64,000 bases of DNA from Sweltsa coloradensis (lineage: Eukaryota > Arthropoda > Insecta > Plecoptera > Chloroperlidae), in assembly GCA_024449915.1 (NCBI GenBank), contig JAMZAV010000918.1, positions 1 to 64,000 on the forward strand. Direction: 5' to 3'. This document shows, piece after piece, positions 37,790 through 52,100 of this stretch. The notes below the pieces were generated by a model. That model was not told the origin of the DNA and made no database searches. It saw nothing but the letters and a program-made list of their open reading frames with translations. Numbering within the stretch: position 1 is the first letter of the stretch; the number at the start of each line of letters is the position of its first letter. A program made the position numbers and the translations under genes.

Positions 37790-37993
37790 TGGACACACAA
37801 AAGCAACTAAAAACATTACACAATCAAAAGCATTGATAATTTAAAAAAAATACAATTTTGGCAAGCTTTGCAAAAATGCAGTCACGGGCCAAACGGCTAT
37901 ACATAAGAATTGGCACTTCTTTTATATATCAATGCTTTTAATTGTGTAAGGTTTGGCAGTATTTTTACAAGTTTTTTGTTATGTGTGGGATAA
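37790..37993. mobile_element. MITE, family shared with 52985-53415
   Basis: Inverted ends of about 50 bp (ACACAATCAAAAGCATTGAT and its complement). The right end TTACAAGTTTTTTGTTATGTG closely matches that of the element near 53380-53400. Confidence 0.65.
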
Positions 37994-40900
37994 GACATAC
38001 TCGAGACATAATATCAGCAACGTAAGTGATATCAGTGATAAGGACCGACCATCTGAAATCCGAGTTCGTGTTAAATTGATGTAAATAAATGTACTGATAT
38101 TTTTATGTGGCATGCCCAATTTTGTATTACCATAACCTTTAAAAGTAAAGTAGTAAAGTAAAAAAAGTTAACTAAAAGTAAAATTAACAATGAACTGTTT
38201 GGTCTTCTCAACTTAACTATGACGAACTGTTTAATAATGTGTGTGTCAACGCTTGAAGAAGATTACAGTAACTGTTAACCATCTTCACATATACGAGAAT
38301 ACCTCAAGTCGTCACTTCATGGACCATTGGCACATTTCCAATAGCTATAATCATAGATAAAATATTTCGCGGGTCGGGGGGTTAGGGGGGGGGGTGAGAG
38401 AGTGTAATATCTTATATGTGCTATAATAATACAAACACAATGAAAGCAATAGTCCAAGTAAAAAGCTGCACTGGCCTTCGGGGCATTGGAATGTATTTAA
38501 TCAGATGCTAATTTACTAAGCGAGTTTCATACAATCAAAAACGACCGTGTCGCCTAAGACCTATCATTATAATTCATCCATCGCTTTTTCAATTTCCAAA
38601 ACCTGAACCAATGACAAAAACATTATAAAGATGACATCTCATTTTGAGCCGATCCCAAAAGCCGATGAATCATTTGAAATGTGAATGGTGTGTTGTTGAA
38701 AGACGAAGATGTCACATCCAGATTCGGTAACCGGAGCGGGCCTGCCCAATGAAAGGGCCCGTTGCACAATGGGAGCGCCGTCAAAAGGCCAATGCCTGTA
38801 GGAGTCACCCGATCTAGGGACGGCTCCGCCTCCCGCCACTAGGGGCGCCCTAACAGCACCCATGGGAATAGACACACGTGCATCGGAACATTATCCGCGT
38901 GATGGGAGTACATGGTGGTGGAGGTGCCGGGTTACGATACGAACGAGCTAATTCCCAGTTACACAGAGTCAACACACACACGCATTGAACAAACGGAGTA
39001 TTAATCATAATGATTTTCCCAAGTTCTATAAGATTTAATACTTGATGAATAATGTAGTGCCATGATTTACTAGTAAAAATTCAGTTTTGAGTTATCCATG
39101 CTAAATTGTTAAATACATATTTTTGAAATTACTACAAAATACAAATTTATCTGCAATATAAAATTTACCTTTGTCATTTATTTAAAAAGAGTAAACAAGA
39201 AATTATTCCAGGTAATGTTTAAATAATTATGTTATTGATATGAGTTCTTACCTATGGGGGGGAATGAAAATTGATTTTAAAATAAGCTGACAATATTTCC
39301 CATTACAACTTACAAGTAAAAGAAACGTGCTACCAAATGCAAACAAAATTAATTCAGACACAAAAAAAAACATCTGATAATAATTTAGTGACAAAAAATC
39401 TATAAGTCGGTGACACGTGCCGATAAAAAAAAACAATAAAAAAGCATATTATTTAGCGACACAAAATTTATACTTTGTAATATTATTTCAAAATGCATAT
39501 GGTTAGGGTCAGTGGATAACCCTTATCGGCTGTGGGGGTGGGGGCCCACCTTTCACTTTTACTCGCGACGCACCGAAATAACCCGAAACTCTTACAACTT
39601 TGACTTAATAATAGCTGGCCGCGAAAGTTTAGAGAAAAAAGTTAATTATTATTATTATTAATTTTAAATTCTAATATTTTAGTTATTATACACGTGTTGA
39701 GTATATTTATTACAACGGACATTTGCATATTTAATAATTAGCAACGTGGTTTCAATAAACTCGAATGGAACGCTAATTCTAAATTATTGTAAGAAAGATC
39801 TTAGTATACCTACTTTCGACATTATTTACGCTAGAGGCTATTTCTCCGGGGCATGGGGCCGGGTTCCCGAGAAAGGTGCTGTCGCAGTTCTCCACTCTGG
39901 GTTATATTGGGGGGGGGGGGGAATGCTCTGCAGGTCTCCGTGAATTCAAGTGGATTATGGATAAGGATTACCACATTTAGAAACTATAAAAACCAGAGAC
40001 ATGGAATTTCAGGTGATGTATATATATGGTGACCGGGGGGGGGGGGGGGGGGGAGCGGGCACTCATATTCATCTTGGAGCCGCTAATTTGGCTTAGGAAC
40101 GAATCATTTTGTCATGTGAAATATTTTTATTATTACTTTTCAATCTTCAGATAGCCTTATACTGTTGTTCTGGCTAACCTCTTTGTCCACTAAATAAACT
40201 TTTTTAAATAAGTCACACGTTCCATCGATTAAGATAAAATTAATAAATAGCTCATAAATGGAAAGCCGGGAATGATTTACACTATTATCGCGCTTGACGT
40301 GGTTAATATATTTTGGGCTTTATATATCTTATTTGTCGGTAACGATATGCCCATAGAAACTGTGATAGGGTGATTATAGACTATAAAGACGATGCCACAA
40401 GACGTGGCATCTATGGCCAAGAGTACGACCCCATTCAACTATAGGCCTAATGTGACGTGGTTGAGCAGGCTACCGTCTGCGTACTGCGGCGTACTGAGTT
40501 TTTCATCATTGATCGTCTGGAGAGGAATGATTAATATTTAATAGTGTTCATTAGTATCATTATTATCGTAGACTTGACACTTGTACTCTATATGTACACT
40601 TATTTTAAAAAAACTTGCTTTACAATAATTTAATTGAGTAAAGAATAAAAATTACGTAATTATTATTTTCAATTGTCCAAAATGTAGGCCTATAGTGAAC
40701 ACTTGTAGGCGACTATGACGCTGCAGGTAGGAAGAAAATTGTGTCACACTTATACCAATTTGTATTTGTCCAATGAATAAACAACTGACTTATACTTACT
40801 TACATGCAGTAACTCTCAAATCACCTAATTTTATAAGACACTATTGAACTACAGCACAATCTTACCGCCTATACGCCACTGGCTGCTGGCATAAACCATA

Positions 40901-42141
40901 GGCGAAGTCACTCAAAACGTAGCATATTAGCAAGGCATCTGTGAAAATGGTGATTTCAATGCAAGAAAGGAAAGACCACTAATTTTCATCATGTTTTCTA
41001 AAAATTGTCAGTTAATTTAATAACATGTTTCTATGCGGAAGAAGTCTTGGTTTTATGGACACATCGTGGTGTGGAATAATGAAGTGGAAAACGCATTTAT
41101 GAATATTTTTTGAAAACGTGAGAAATTGCCTATGTAATATTTTCCAAAATGTTTAATACTTTTTATTTTACGCTCTTTGCTTTGGACATAACTAAACTAC
41201 GTATTCTGTAAGCATAATTGCCTTGGTCGGTGCAATGATCCAGGCCACAATGATCGTCTGATAGTTCATCCTTCTAAACATTTACTCGCCCTCCGCCTAG
41301 AACTGTCCGTCGCGATTCATTCCGTCATTTGTTATACAGACAGACAAAATATAAATTCAAATTTACCTAAATCTGAAAAGGGGTCATTGGTCAATAATGA
41401 ATTTAAAATTCAAAATTGGACGCAAGTGCAGTGTCTGCATCTCCACCGTGGTGTTACGTGTTAGGCCCTGTCAGAAAATGTATCACCCTAGATTGGCTAA
41501 GTGCTTTCCTGACATTGCACCCTGGCTACCAAAGGTGTTTAGGCCTATTGAGTAGCGATTATTGTACTACAACATGGCGGCTAGAGTCGCTGCTCTTTTA
41601 TTATATGCTCTCATTGTTGGAGCTAAACAGCCGAGGGATTTTCTGCATTCAAAATTAAGTTAAGCTTAAACCGGGTCTCCTTTGTACAAAAAAGACAAAA
41701 GCTCGTATAAAACGTCTATAGAAAAAAATGTGAAAACTCTAATACAAAATTTTGTTCTTCATTTCATAAATCATGGTTTATATTCATTGTCTTTGATTAA
41801 TCTCCAGAAATATTTTTTCGTACGTGGGATTTCGTATTTTAAAAATACGTTTTGAACAAGTGGTTTGATTTTCGATGTTGAGTTCAGCCTGATGATAATG
41901 GTTATGGGGGGGAAGTTGGAGGGGGGAAGGGTACGTCAGAGGGGTTATATTGCGATCAGATTCAATGCAGCCCTCATTGTCAGCTGACTGAATAAAGGAC
42001 GCCTCAAAATGGGCGGAGCTAGTAGAGTTGGGCTCAGCCTATAGGAAGCCAGATCGGAAGGTAAATGGGGATGACTGGGGTGGGTACCTAAGCTTGAAAG
42101 TCTTCCAGAGGTGACTTGTAAACAGTCAAAGATTGATGTGG
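37994..42141. other. upstream flank of tll, no gene recognised
   Basis: Includes a GC-rich patch (38700-38880) with two overlapping ORFs of unknown origin, poly-G runs at 39909-39921 and 40036-40053, and short AT-rich repeats. Promoter or enhancer sequence for tll may lie here, but I cannot point to specific sites. Confidence 0.5.
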
Positions 42142-42204
42142 TGACGGCTAGCAGAGTCAGTGCTTCTGTGCGAGTTTATATCAGTTTGTCGTGATTTTAC
42201 GGAA
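42142..42204 (+). promoter_or_regulatory. candidate tll 5' leader with initiator-like motifs
   Basis: Two TCAGT motifs (42157-42161 and 42181-42185) match the arthropod initiator consensus and lie 48 and 24 bases upstream of the start codon. I see no convincing TATA box at the right spacing. This is inference from motif and position only; the real transcription start could be further upstream. Confidence 0.2.
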
Positions 42205-42271
42205 ATGGATCAACAGTCGCCTTTACATCATTTGGATCCCCGTTTAGCCAAGGGGCCGTCAGGACAATCAA
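42205..42271 (+). CDS. tll: tll exon 1 (start codon, short N-terminus)
   Basis: Encodes residues 1-22, starting [17 protein letters not shown], and ends one base into codon 23 at the donor GTAAGT (42272). The ATG at 42205 is the first in frame after a TGA at 42142-42144, so the start is well bounded. Its phase-1 end joins exon 2 to give Ser23 and the SRILY motif that precedes the DNA-binding domain in fly Tailless. Fly Tailless also has MDQ near its N-terminus. N-termini of this family are poorly conserved, so this exon is less certain than the zinc-finger exons; transcript data could reveal another 5' exon. Confidence 0.78.
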
Positions 42272-45200
42272 GTAAGTCTTCATTAGTTTTTTTTTTTTAC
42301 ATTTTTACCGGAACACTTCATTTGTATTTAACGCTTTTTAGACCAGATTTACGGCCGTTAACAATACGACATATATAGTAAATTTGAATCCAACCACCAT
42401 CATCAACACGATCAACGCGACATAACAAATCGGCCAGCACACTATCCAGTATCCGCGCACCTCAAAATACCCAAACAACGCATGTCTCGCATGAATCGTT
42501 AATTCCTCTCCTACTGCGATGATATTTGCACGTGTATTTACATTATCGACGAACATCGATTGTATACCGGTACCTTGTCATTTATGGGACTTAATATTTT
42601 GCGTGTGTTTTGTTTTACAAAAACTTAATATAGCCTATTTATTTATCAATTCCATTATTCGGGAAACATTACCGTAGGTTAATTGATTATATGGAAATCA
42701 AACAACAATATTACTCTGACGCATTTCAAGTAGGGCCTTGCCTACATATAGTGGCGGGGGCTGTTATTCTGCAACAACCGATCATGCACCCATCAATATA
42801 TTCAACTTTCTTACATTTTAATTGTGAACTCGGGAACTGTATAAATAGCCATACCGTAAATAAATAGCATAACAATAATGATATAAAGTGCATTTATAGT
42901 TTATTGTATTTTAAAATAGTAATTTATTAGAAAACAAGTTTAAAAAAAGTAAATGGTAAAAAATAGTAAGATTCAGCCAATCGCCATCGATACGGTATAT
43001 ATGATATATAATTACATTTCCGGTGGCACCCAGTGTATATCCATCGACCACAGTTCGTGGTGAAATATAATCCAACAGACAAAGCTTAGGCCTATACATG
43101 GTAAATAAATAAACCCAATTTTGTATCGAATTATTCGGCATACCTCCAAAGCATACATACTTATAAATTACTTGCTAATTCAAGATCAATAGGTATGTTG
43201 TAATTTAATGTTGTTTGCATTATCTCATTTAATGACAGAGTAAATTTATGTAGTCTAATCTAATACATTGCATGGAGGCATTGCATTTTACCGATGTGGT
43301 GTGATGAAGCCAGTATAGGGATGTATGTACTTGAATCAGTCTAGAAATGAAGAATGATGAATAGTTGTGGAATGAATGAGAGATGTCATTGACCGACACG
43401 ATACGGTTTTTCTTCGTTGAATGCTGTGTTGTATTTTATAACCCCGTTGTTGACCTGCAGTCGGAATTCGCTTTAGTCTGCAAAACTAAGTATCGTCACT
43501 CAACGATAGTATGTCACTGGCAGACTATATCCGGTCCTCCATTACCATTACATGCCGCATGTCTACCTGAAGACAGCAATCTGCCGCATTCTTAGTTTTG
43601 TGTGTGATAGGGTTTATTTTTGCCAGGGCTTTGTTGTAAATAACTGTTCCCAACTTTCTCTACCAACACATTTACAAGAAGCAATTTACAGAGATCTGGA
43701 GCTCGAGAAAACGAAACACCTGGGAGTAAACCTTCTGTTATGATTGACGGTCTTGACGGGGTTTGAACTCTGGACCTCTCGATTCAGAGTCGCGCGCTAA
43801 CGCTCGAGCCAACATTGTCGGTGTAATCAGTACACTCAACGTACGTCATCGAATCGACTTTTGATGGTTTTTCAATTATTCGTGCTAGCCGCGTTGCTAT
43901 ACCGATTTGGCAACATTATGATCCGAAATGTAAAGAACATATACTTTCCAAGGGCGGGGGGGGGATGTGGATGCGAAATAACACTATCCCTATTTAGTGT
44001 GGAGGGGGGTGAGCGTATAGCCTCGCAAAGCTCTTTTTTAGTTTGGTACTTTGTATCCGATTTTCGGATGGTAAAATTGAATAAGAATTAAGTGGATTCA
44101 AAGAGAATACAGGTACTTAATCAAAACACGAGCTTTATCGAGGCCCAAATTAAAATTTTGTGACTGGGCCAACTTTTTCTTCTGGTTACACACACAGCAA
44201 CTTGAATTGCAATTATTCAAATTTGAAACAGGTATAGAAAACAGAAAATATATTAGCAGATAATGTCGTGCTATGATCGTAGGAAATCTAATATTGACTC
44301 GACTCTGATTCGGGAGGTCCCGGCTTCAAATCCCGTCGAGACCGGCACTCCTGATTCCTGAATGTAGTTTTCTCTATGTTTTCCTCGGCAATACAAAGGA
44401 TTGAGTCCTCTTAAACAGCTCTCGGTAATCCCTTCATAATTGTGCTATCCGCAACATACCTAGTTAGCATGTATAATGCACCCTGAGCTGGCTTCCCGCA
44501 CAACCCATAAAACGCTCATGTACGGTACGTCCGTCCTAACGAGTTTCCAGTAGTAGTGCGCTACCTAGTATGGAAAATCGTTCTTAATTTGTAAATATGG
44601 TTGTAACGTCCTCAAGTGATTATTTGTTAATGCAACTTATTTTTTGTAGCAATATTGCAGTATGTAGCAAAAGTGTATAGAACATGGATGTGAACATCAG
44701 TACCACAATTTATAGAGAGTAATGTTGTTTTGAAAACATATATTATGGGCTAGACCAATACACATTTAATATGAAATTAAGCATCCCGCCAGTTAAACTT
44801 TACTTTTTCGTGAAATCGAGTGTGGGAGGGGGGACAAGTTGAAGTGCCTTGCCTGCGCACATTTTACATTCAGATTTTTAAACGGTTACCGTCCCTAAGC
44901 GTTAATGGTTTAGGGAGTATATTACTGACTCTATAAAGTAGGGATGTGGGCTCTAATCCCACATAGCAATAACATGGTCATATTTTTCTCTTTCACACTT
45001 TCACACCCAATGATTAAAAACAGTTTCATTGCATTGATACAGCCCAGGAAACTTTCGGTTTAAACTTTCGGTTTCGGCTAATCGAAAGAGCAAGTGCATT
45101 ACATTTGCGCGATTTGATAAATTTGGCCTTACTATAATAAAAAACGAGTACGCTCCAGAGAATCGTTGTTTGGCCTGTACAGAAATAATGTCGGTGTGAA

Positions 45201-46119
45201 AAGTCCCAGTGGAACTGTAGCGATAAAAATACCGTACAATTTTGTGAAATGGGTTGTAAATTTGAAAGAATACCCGTCCCAAGCACCACCGATTTCATTG
45301 ACTCGGTGAGAGCACTTTTACCGTGACACAATTATTTACAACTCGCCAAGAATGGCCAGGTATTTTCTGACGCTTCCTACCGCCCTTTGTCCGGGCAGAC
45401 CAGCACGTCAATTAGACCAACAGTCAGGTAAAGCCTACCTTTGTAGTCGCCCGCTAAACGTCTCAATTGCCCCCCTAACAAACCGTCTATGACAAAATAT
45501 TTTCGAATAGCTTGAGAAATGGGCAAAAGCCCAAAAGGTGCAATATAGTTTCATTCATTTTTATTTCAAGAATGTATGGGTAGATTTAAATGAATTATGG
45601 CTCGTGAGAAGGAAAGATAGGTTTATTATTGTAAATTGGGGATGTAACTTTCCTAAAATTAGATTTGCCGAAAAATTAATTTTAGTTTTGCTTTGACCTC
45701 AATGTAATCCTCGCGAGAATCCGGTAAAATTGAACAAACGGGAAGTAGCGGTACGACTACAAAGTATTGTTGTTTCAAATAGTTGTGAGATGAAATAAAT
45801 AACTTCATGTCGGGTTTGCAGAATAATGATGGGAATAGAATATCAGTACAGCCCTGAAAAACAGTTTTTGACGGCAGCGACTTCGTCGGGCGCTTGTATG
45901 TCAGTCATCAGTCTGCCCGGCCATAAACAGCATACGTTTTGCATTCTATAACCCTCCTGCACAGGCCTTCTACATAATTATCGTGGTGAAACATTTATCA
46001 TTGGTTGTTGATGATTCATTGATTTAATTCGGTCTCTGTAATTGCAATAAATTGTGCTTATCAAGGCGATTGTTGAGGAAGAAGAGCAATTGAAAAGCCG
46101 ATACCAACTGGGCGAGAGA

Positions 46120-46150
<31 letters not shown>

Positions 46151-49100
46151 CCAAACAATGTAATATCCATGGTTATATATTTTTCTTTGTTGTTATCAAA
46201 GAGGAATCTGATATGCAAAGCTGTACATTCTTCATTCTTGCCATCACGTTCCTACAATTCATTACTAATGTTTCCAAACGAATGCAACCTAAAACTATCC
46301 CAACCAAATCCACATTATTCGACCGAATCATCCCCACTCTAACTTTCGTTATGCATCATTACATTACCCGATAAAAGTTCAAATTCAAATTACAAAACAA
46401 AACATTTTACCGTACCTCATCGGTGTCAAAGGAGTCTGGACCCGGAATGGGACGCATGACACAGCTTCCCATGATGCATCACATCTTCTTGACCATATGC
46501 TGTGCCCCCCCCCCCCCCCCCACTCATGTAGGTAAATCCGTCGGAACATCCGTGGGAATTTCAGTAAACAAAGAGTGTGCTCTAATCGAGGGGTGTGTGG
46601 AAATAATCACCTCCCTGTGAATCTACAGTCTAAACCGTATGGCGTTATTGTTTCATCCTACCAGGTGGAACAAGCATTACACAGATATGTTTTGGAACCA
46701 GGGCGCGAGGGTTGCACTTTGCAGATTTCTATGTTTGACAAAGATATGGCAATCTTTTCCGTCAAAGACTTATTGGACGAGCGTAGCGAGCAAAGAGAAA
46801 AATCCGGAATGTTTTTTTTCTGTTTATATTTTTGTGACGATTCCGTCTAAACCGATACTCCAATTGCGATGAAATTTTCTGGAGGCCTTTGCAATCTCTG
46901 AACTTAGAACTGCCACGTTTTTGAGCGCAATCGAAAAATTATTTCTCATGAAAATCGCAATTTTACGATTGTTTTCGATTTTTTAAAACTTTCTTCGACA
47001 TATAACGCCTACATGCTTTATTCGATTGTAATGAATTTTTCACAGAACCTTAATTTTATGAATTAATATATTCGTGTGAAATTTGAGCGCAATCGAAAAA
47101 TTATTTCTCATGAAAATCGCAATTTTACGCCTTTTTCGTTTTTTTTTTTTAAATTACGCTCATCCAACAACGTGCCTGAAAAAACGCTTGTGAAGCTTCC
47201 TAGTAAAGATATCTATCCTTTGATAGTGACCCTTTTGTAATTTCATTTAATTTCTTAAGAAGAAATAGGACATTCGCTCGGCCAAGAAGCATCCGACTCC
47301 GACGTATATGAAACTTTGCAAAAACCATAAAATACAATATACATGGTCAGCCCTACAGCTTAGATTTTAAAAAATTGTCTTAATCAGCCAGACAAAAATT
47401 ACGAATATAGGCAATTTTATTTTGGAGTTTTTAACAAAATCGAGATTCGCGAAAACGAGCCCTATCACTTTCGTAACATATGTTAAAAATTTCAAACACC
47501 TGCGGTGTCAGTCGGCCGTGCGAACAGCAATTTGCCTAAATCGCACGCCCTTTAAAGTTACTACATTTTACATTTCAAGAAAATTGAAAAAGCTGCCTAA
47601 GCGCGTTATTAGTATTTCTGAATCAATACTTATCGGTCTTTAGTCTCTTTACCAACAATATATTATTATAAAAATCAATCCAGAATTACCGGTAATAAGC
47701 TACTTACTTTATACAGCATTTGGTATAATATAACCATTAATTACACCTACGGGAATGTTTCCTGACTAATGAAATTGAGAAATAATATTATAGTTCTCAT
47801 GAAAAAACTTTAACATGTTAAATTAATTTCATTTTCTTTCATGTTGTTATTGGTTTCCTCGTTTACTTACGCAACTCCAGCATTTGCAATCCTGAAGTTT
47901 GTAAATAAAGGTATTTCATTGTTGTTATTTGATAAAATATTGATAAAATGATCATGCCAGAAAATACCAAAATGTTATCACCGCGAAACATCGAAATTGG
48001 CGAATAACACGAAAACACAGTTTAATCTGAATCTATCAAGTGTATTGATAATTCGTTATTTGAACCAAATTCTTGTTTCGACGGTAACAGAAGCACAATG
48101 TATATTGTTATTTTTAGGGAGCTCCTTGTGAGTCCGTCCGTCCGGATTCATATTCCCGTGTGCCGGGTTGGTGTAACCTATACCTAATATACTGAAGGAA
48201 AGTAAGAGAACAAACACTGAACCTACCAAAAATATCAACCTATGGCGAATGAGTTTATTTTGTTATCTCCTGCGACATAGCATATATACCTGTGCTTGTT
48301 GAAAGTAAGAATTATCTACAGCCACAACAGAAACTGTTATAACTATAGTATGTCAAAAAACATCGGGAGCTGATGTAAAACAGACACATACAAGTTTTAC
48401 TCAATAAAATAGAAACCTACAATTTCAAAGCAAAATTCATATTAAACCACTTTCAGGGGGCTGCAAAGTTGTTGGCCTCGATATAAATATGAGCACAAAG
48501 CTTCTACAAATACTTTCCTGAGGTTTATGACGTTACCTGACTCTGGATCACAACATTGCATAGAAGTTTTGGTCTTGAGGAATCGGATTGTTTGATCTTG
48601 ACCGCAATTAACCCGGGTCATAATAAGCCAAATTGTTGCAGCGTATTATATACTCAGTTCCAGTTCAAGCAATAGACGATGCGTATTATGTCTAAGTGTT
48701 CGTTTAGTAAGGACGGACGGAAAGTTTCCCGGGCTTGTCTTCTTCTGGAAGTAAGCGAGTGGCGTGGCCGTTCCGCAAACGCCCTGGCAAGTTAAAGACA
48801 ACCCTCACATTACTGTGGTAGAATTATCAAAACTTTGCCCTAGTAGTTGCAATGCTTTTGCTTACAATAAAATAAAAATGAACATGTCCTCAGCCTTCAG
48901 CTCACTTACTGACAACGTTAATATCACCTGTCGCTGAAGTGAACAATCAAATTGTGCAATACATATAGAAAACGCTAAAGTCCGCCGCGTGATGGATGAC
49001 TTAAATGTTATTGCATGGGATATCTTTACTTGCAAGTTCTTGTTTGCTCTACCTTGTACTGAATTTTCAGTTTCTTTTGTTACCTTCATTGTATATTCCG

Positions 49101-52100
49101 AAACTTAATTAACTTTATTTCTATAGATTTTGGCTAACTTTTAAATTTCTTTAAAGTACTACTCACTACCTTAAGTCCATGTGATTGAACGTGAGCCCCA
49201 CCAGATCTGGTCAAATTGTCAAAATCGGGAGCTGAGTAAAACGACACATACAAGTTACTCAATAAAAGAAACCTACAATTCAAAGCGAAATTCATATTAA
49301 ACCTTTCAGGGGCTCAAAGTTGTTGGCCTCGATATAACTTGTTACAAAACTTCTAAAATCTTTCCTGAGTTTATGACGTACCTACTCTGGGATGCCACCA
49401 AACTATTCATAGAGAGTTTGGTCAATTTGAGGAAATCGGGATTCGTGAGTCCCTATGACCCCCGCAAATTAACCCCGGCCATAAAAGTAAAAGCAATTTG
49501 CGCCTGTATATCAATACTTCCGTCGGTTCAGGCAAAGACGATGCAATATGTCATAAAGTGTTCGTTTTCTAGTAAAGTGAACGGGACCGGTGAAAGTTTT
49601 CCCGGGCTTGTCTTCCTTCTGGAAGTAAGCGGAGTGGCGTGGCCGTTCCCGCAAGAAACGCCCTGGCAAGCTGAAAGACCAACCTCTCAACAATTACTGG
49701 TGGTAGAATTTATACAAACTATGCCCTATAGTTTGCCCCAGCTGCTACTCAGAACTACGAACCGTACAAAGAAGCAATGTTACAATAAAGAAATAAAGAA
49801 GGAACTAATTCTCTTCACCTCAGCTACTATACTGCAACGTTAATTTTTCAATGCTGTCGCTGACAGTGAATATGAATGTAATATGTAGCAATCCAATAAT
49901 TAGTCAGCTGTAGCGGCACGCACTCACTATATTTTGAAAATACATTATTATGCACTTTAAAACATTTATTCATGTTCATCATCATTATTCATTTCATTCA
50001 TTATTCAAATTTCAAAATATGAAAGTAAAACAATATACCGACGTCGTATTTAGACCTATAACTCTACAAGCATCCCTAAAATGCACACTTCATTAATCAC
50101 ATCATATCATCGCATTCGCATCAATTTCCTCTCATTATATACAAAATCGACACGACATTCAACACATTCAATCCCCCAATCTCACCACACATGTTGTTCC
50201 GCGTGTTACGTGTGGGAACATCCTATCGCTTCCCTCATCACCCACGGCAATCAGTACGTGATGGCAGTGGCACTCAATCCAGCTGTTATCATTCCTACAC
50301 AACCACAAGCAGACTATGTCGGCCTACCTGTTAGGCCAGTACACGAGAGAGATCTATTTATCTGCCCATCTGCTACTTTAAAACATCGCACCATATGACA
50401 AAAGGATTCTGATGCTGGACACAGGTTGATGAAATTCCCATGTATTTATAGTTCATATTCCATATTGCACGCTAATGCGAGAAGCATATGGCGTCGCGAG
50501 CTTATGATGACGATGTCGAGGAAACCATGGATGTGTGGGAACAGATTCCTACACGACACGACACTCAACGGACCGATAGATATTATAGTATTCGCTCCCA
50601 CTCCCAGTTGTATTTTCAGACGACAATGTGAAATGTGTTTTGATATCTGATCAGCAGCAGCTGTTAGGCCTACAATGATTTCTGGATGAATGAGAATAAT
50701 ATGTTCACACCCCATGATGGTTTTCTCATGGACGAGTTTTCAGGATAAACCTGGTCTGTGGCTTTGATGGTTCGAGACTCGTCGTATTTAAAACAGTGTG
50801 TAAGATGGTGTATTCGGGTTGTCTAAAAATGTTTCCAATCACACCTTAGTAGCTCAAGATTTGACCTTATTATTATAATCGATGAAGACTAAAATAATCA
50901 TTGTTTGTTTTAAGTAGGTTCGATATTCAATTAAGCCAATTTTTTCAGTTTTCAATATTCACTCAAGCCAAAAAATTATTATTTTGTAATGAATATTTAT
51001 TTAACCTTTTCTAAGCTTTATATAGGCGATAGCTTACTTTAACAAAATACGCATATTTTAAGCTTACATCATTTAACAAGTGACAATAAGAAAACTCTTT
51101 ATCAACTGCAAAACATATAGGTAGAAATAAATTCAAATTATATTATTTCTTAGATGGTGTTGTTTTTTTGTTTTTTTGTAATGGAATCAACAGTATGAAA
51201 CCAACCGCTGTTTTCTTCTTCTCTCGCCCCGTATGATTGAATCCTGGATGCCCCCTCGTTAGATGGGTGTGTGGGGTGCGTCACGGTCCGGTCTCCGCTA
51301 GGCGAGGCGAGTCGAACCACGCGTCTGTCTGTCGCGAGGAAGCTACTTCCTGCTTGAGAGCGCGTGCACGCTGCACTTCCGCATGCACTGAGCCACCCAC
51401 TACTCTAGATTACAGGCTCACAGTTTGCCACCAATTTATGTTTGATAGGGTAATACATCAGTTATTATTATTATTATTATTAATTATTATTTATTTAACA
51501 ATTTCTTAGGTACAATACTTGACTACTTACAGTATTCAAGAATGTTATTTCGTGCTACTTCTTAGTAATTTAAAGTAGTTAAAAGAATTCACAATGAAAA
51601 TATTCAGGGTCTATCCCAATCCCCAAATCTCCATTTCGCCGTACTCGGATTATTGGAATGAGCGAAGCGAAGATTCCATTTCACTACACTGGAGAAAAAT
51701 CCGGAATGTTTTTTTTTTTCTTTTCTTTTTTTGTATTTTTGTGTGTTTTGTTAACACGATTCCGGCTAAACCGATACTCCGATTGCGATGAAATTTTATG
51801 GAGGCCTTCGAATCTCTGAACTTAGAACTGCCACGTTTTTGAGCCTAATCGGGGAAATTTTTTCTTATAAAAAACGAAATTTTACGATTTTTTTCGATTT
51901 TTTTAAAATTTCTTCGACTTATAACACCTACACGCTTTATCCGATTGTAATGTTTTTTTCACAGAACCTTAATTTTATGAATTAAGATATTCGTGTGAAA
52001 TTTGAGCGTAATCGAAAAATTATTTTTCATGAAAATCGAAATTTTACAGGTTTTTTTTCTTTTTTAAAACAATTCTTTGACTTATAACACCTATACATGC

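Noticed and set aside
38639..38875. ORFs in a GC-rich patch upstream of tll
   Set aside because: Two frames are open at once, as expected from composition; no known motif.
45001..45331. Overlapping minus-strand ORFs of 93 and 101 residues
   Set aside because: No motif, two frames equally open, and inside tll intron 1.
49373..49843. 156-residue plus-strand ORF, the longest in the window
   Set aside because: No recognisable motif, and the tandem copy at 48.5 kb does not keep the frame; probably chance.
51237..51440. GC-rich ORF in intron 1
   Set aside because: Composition-driven and unlike any family I know.
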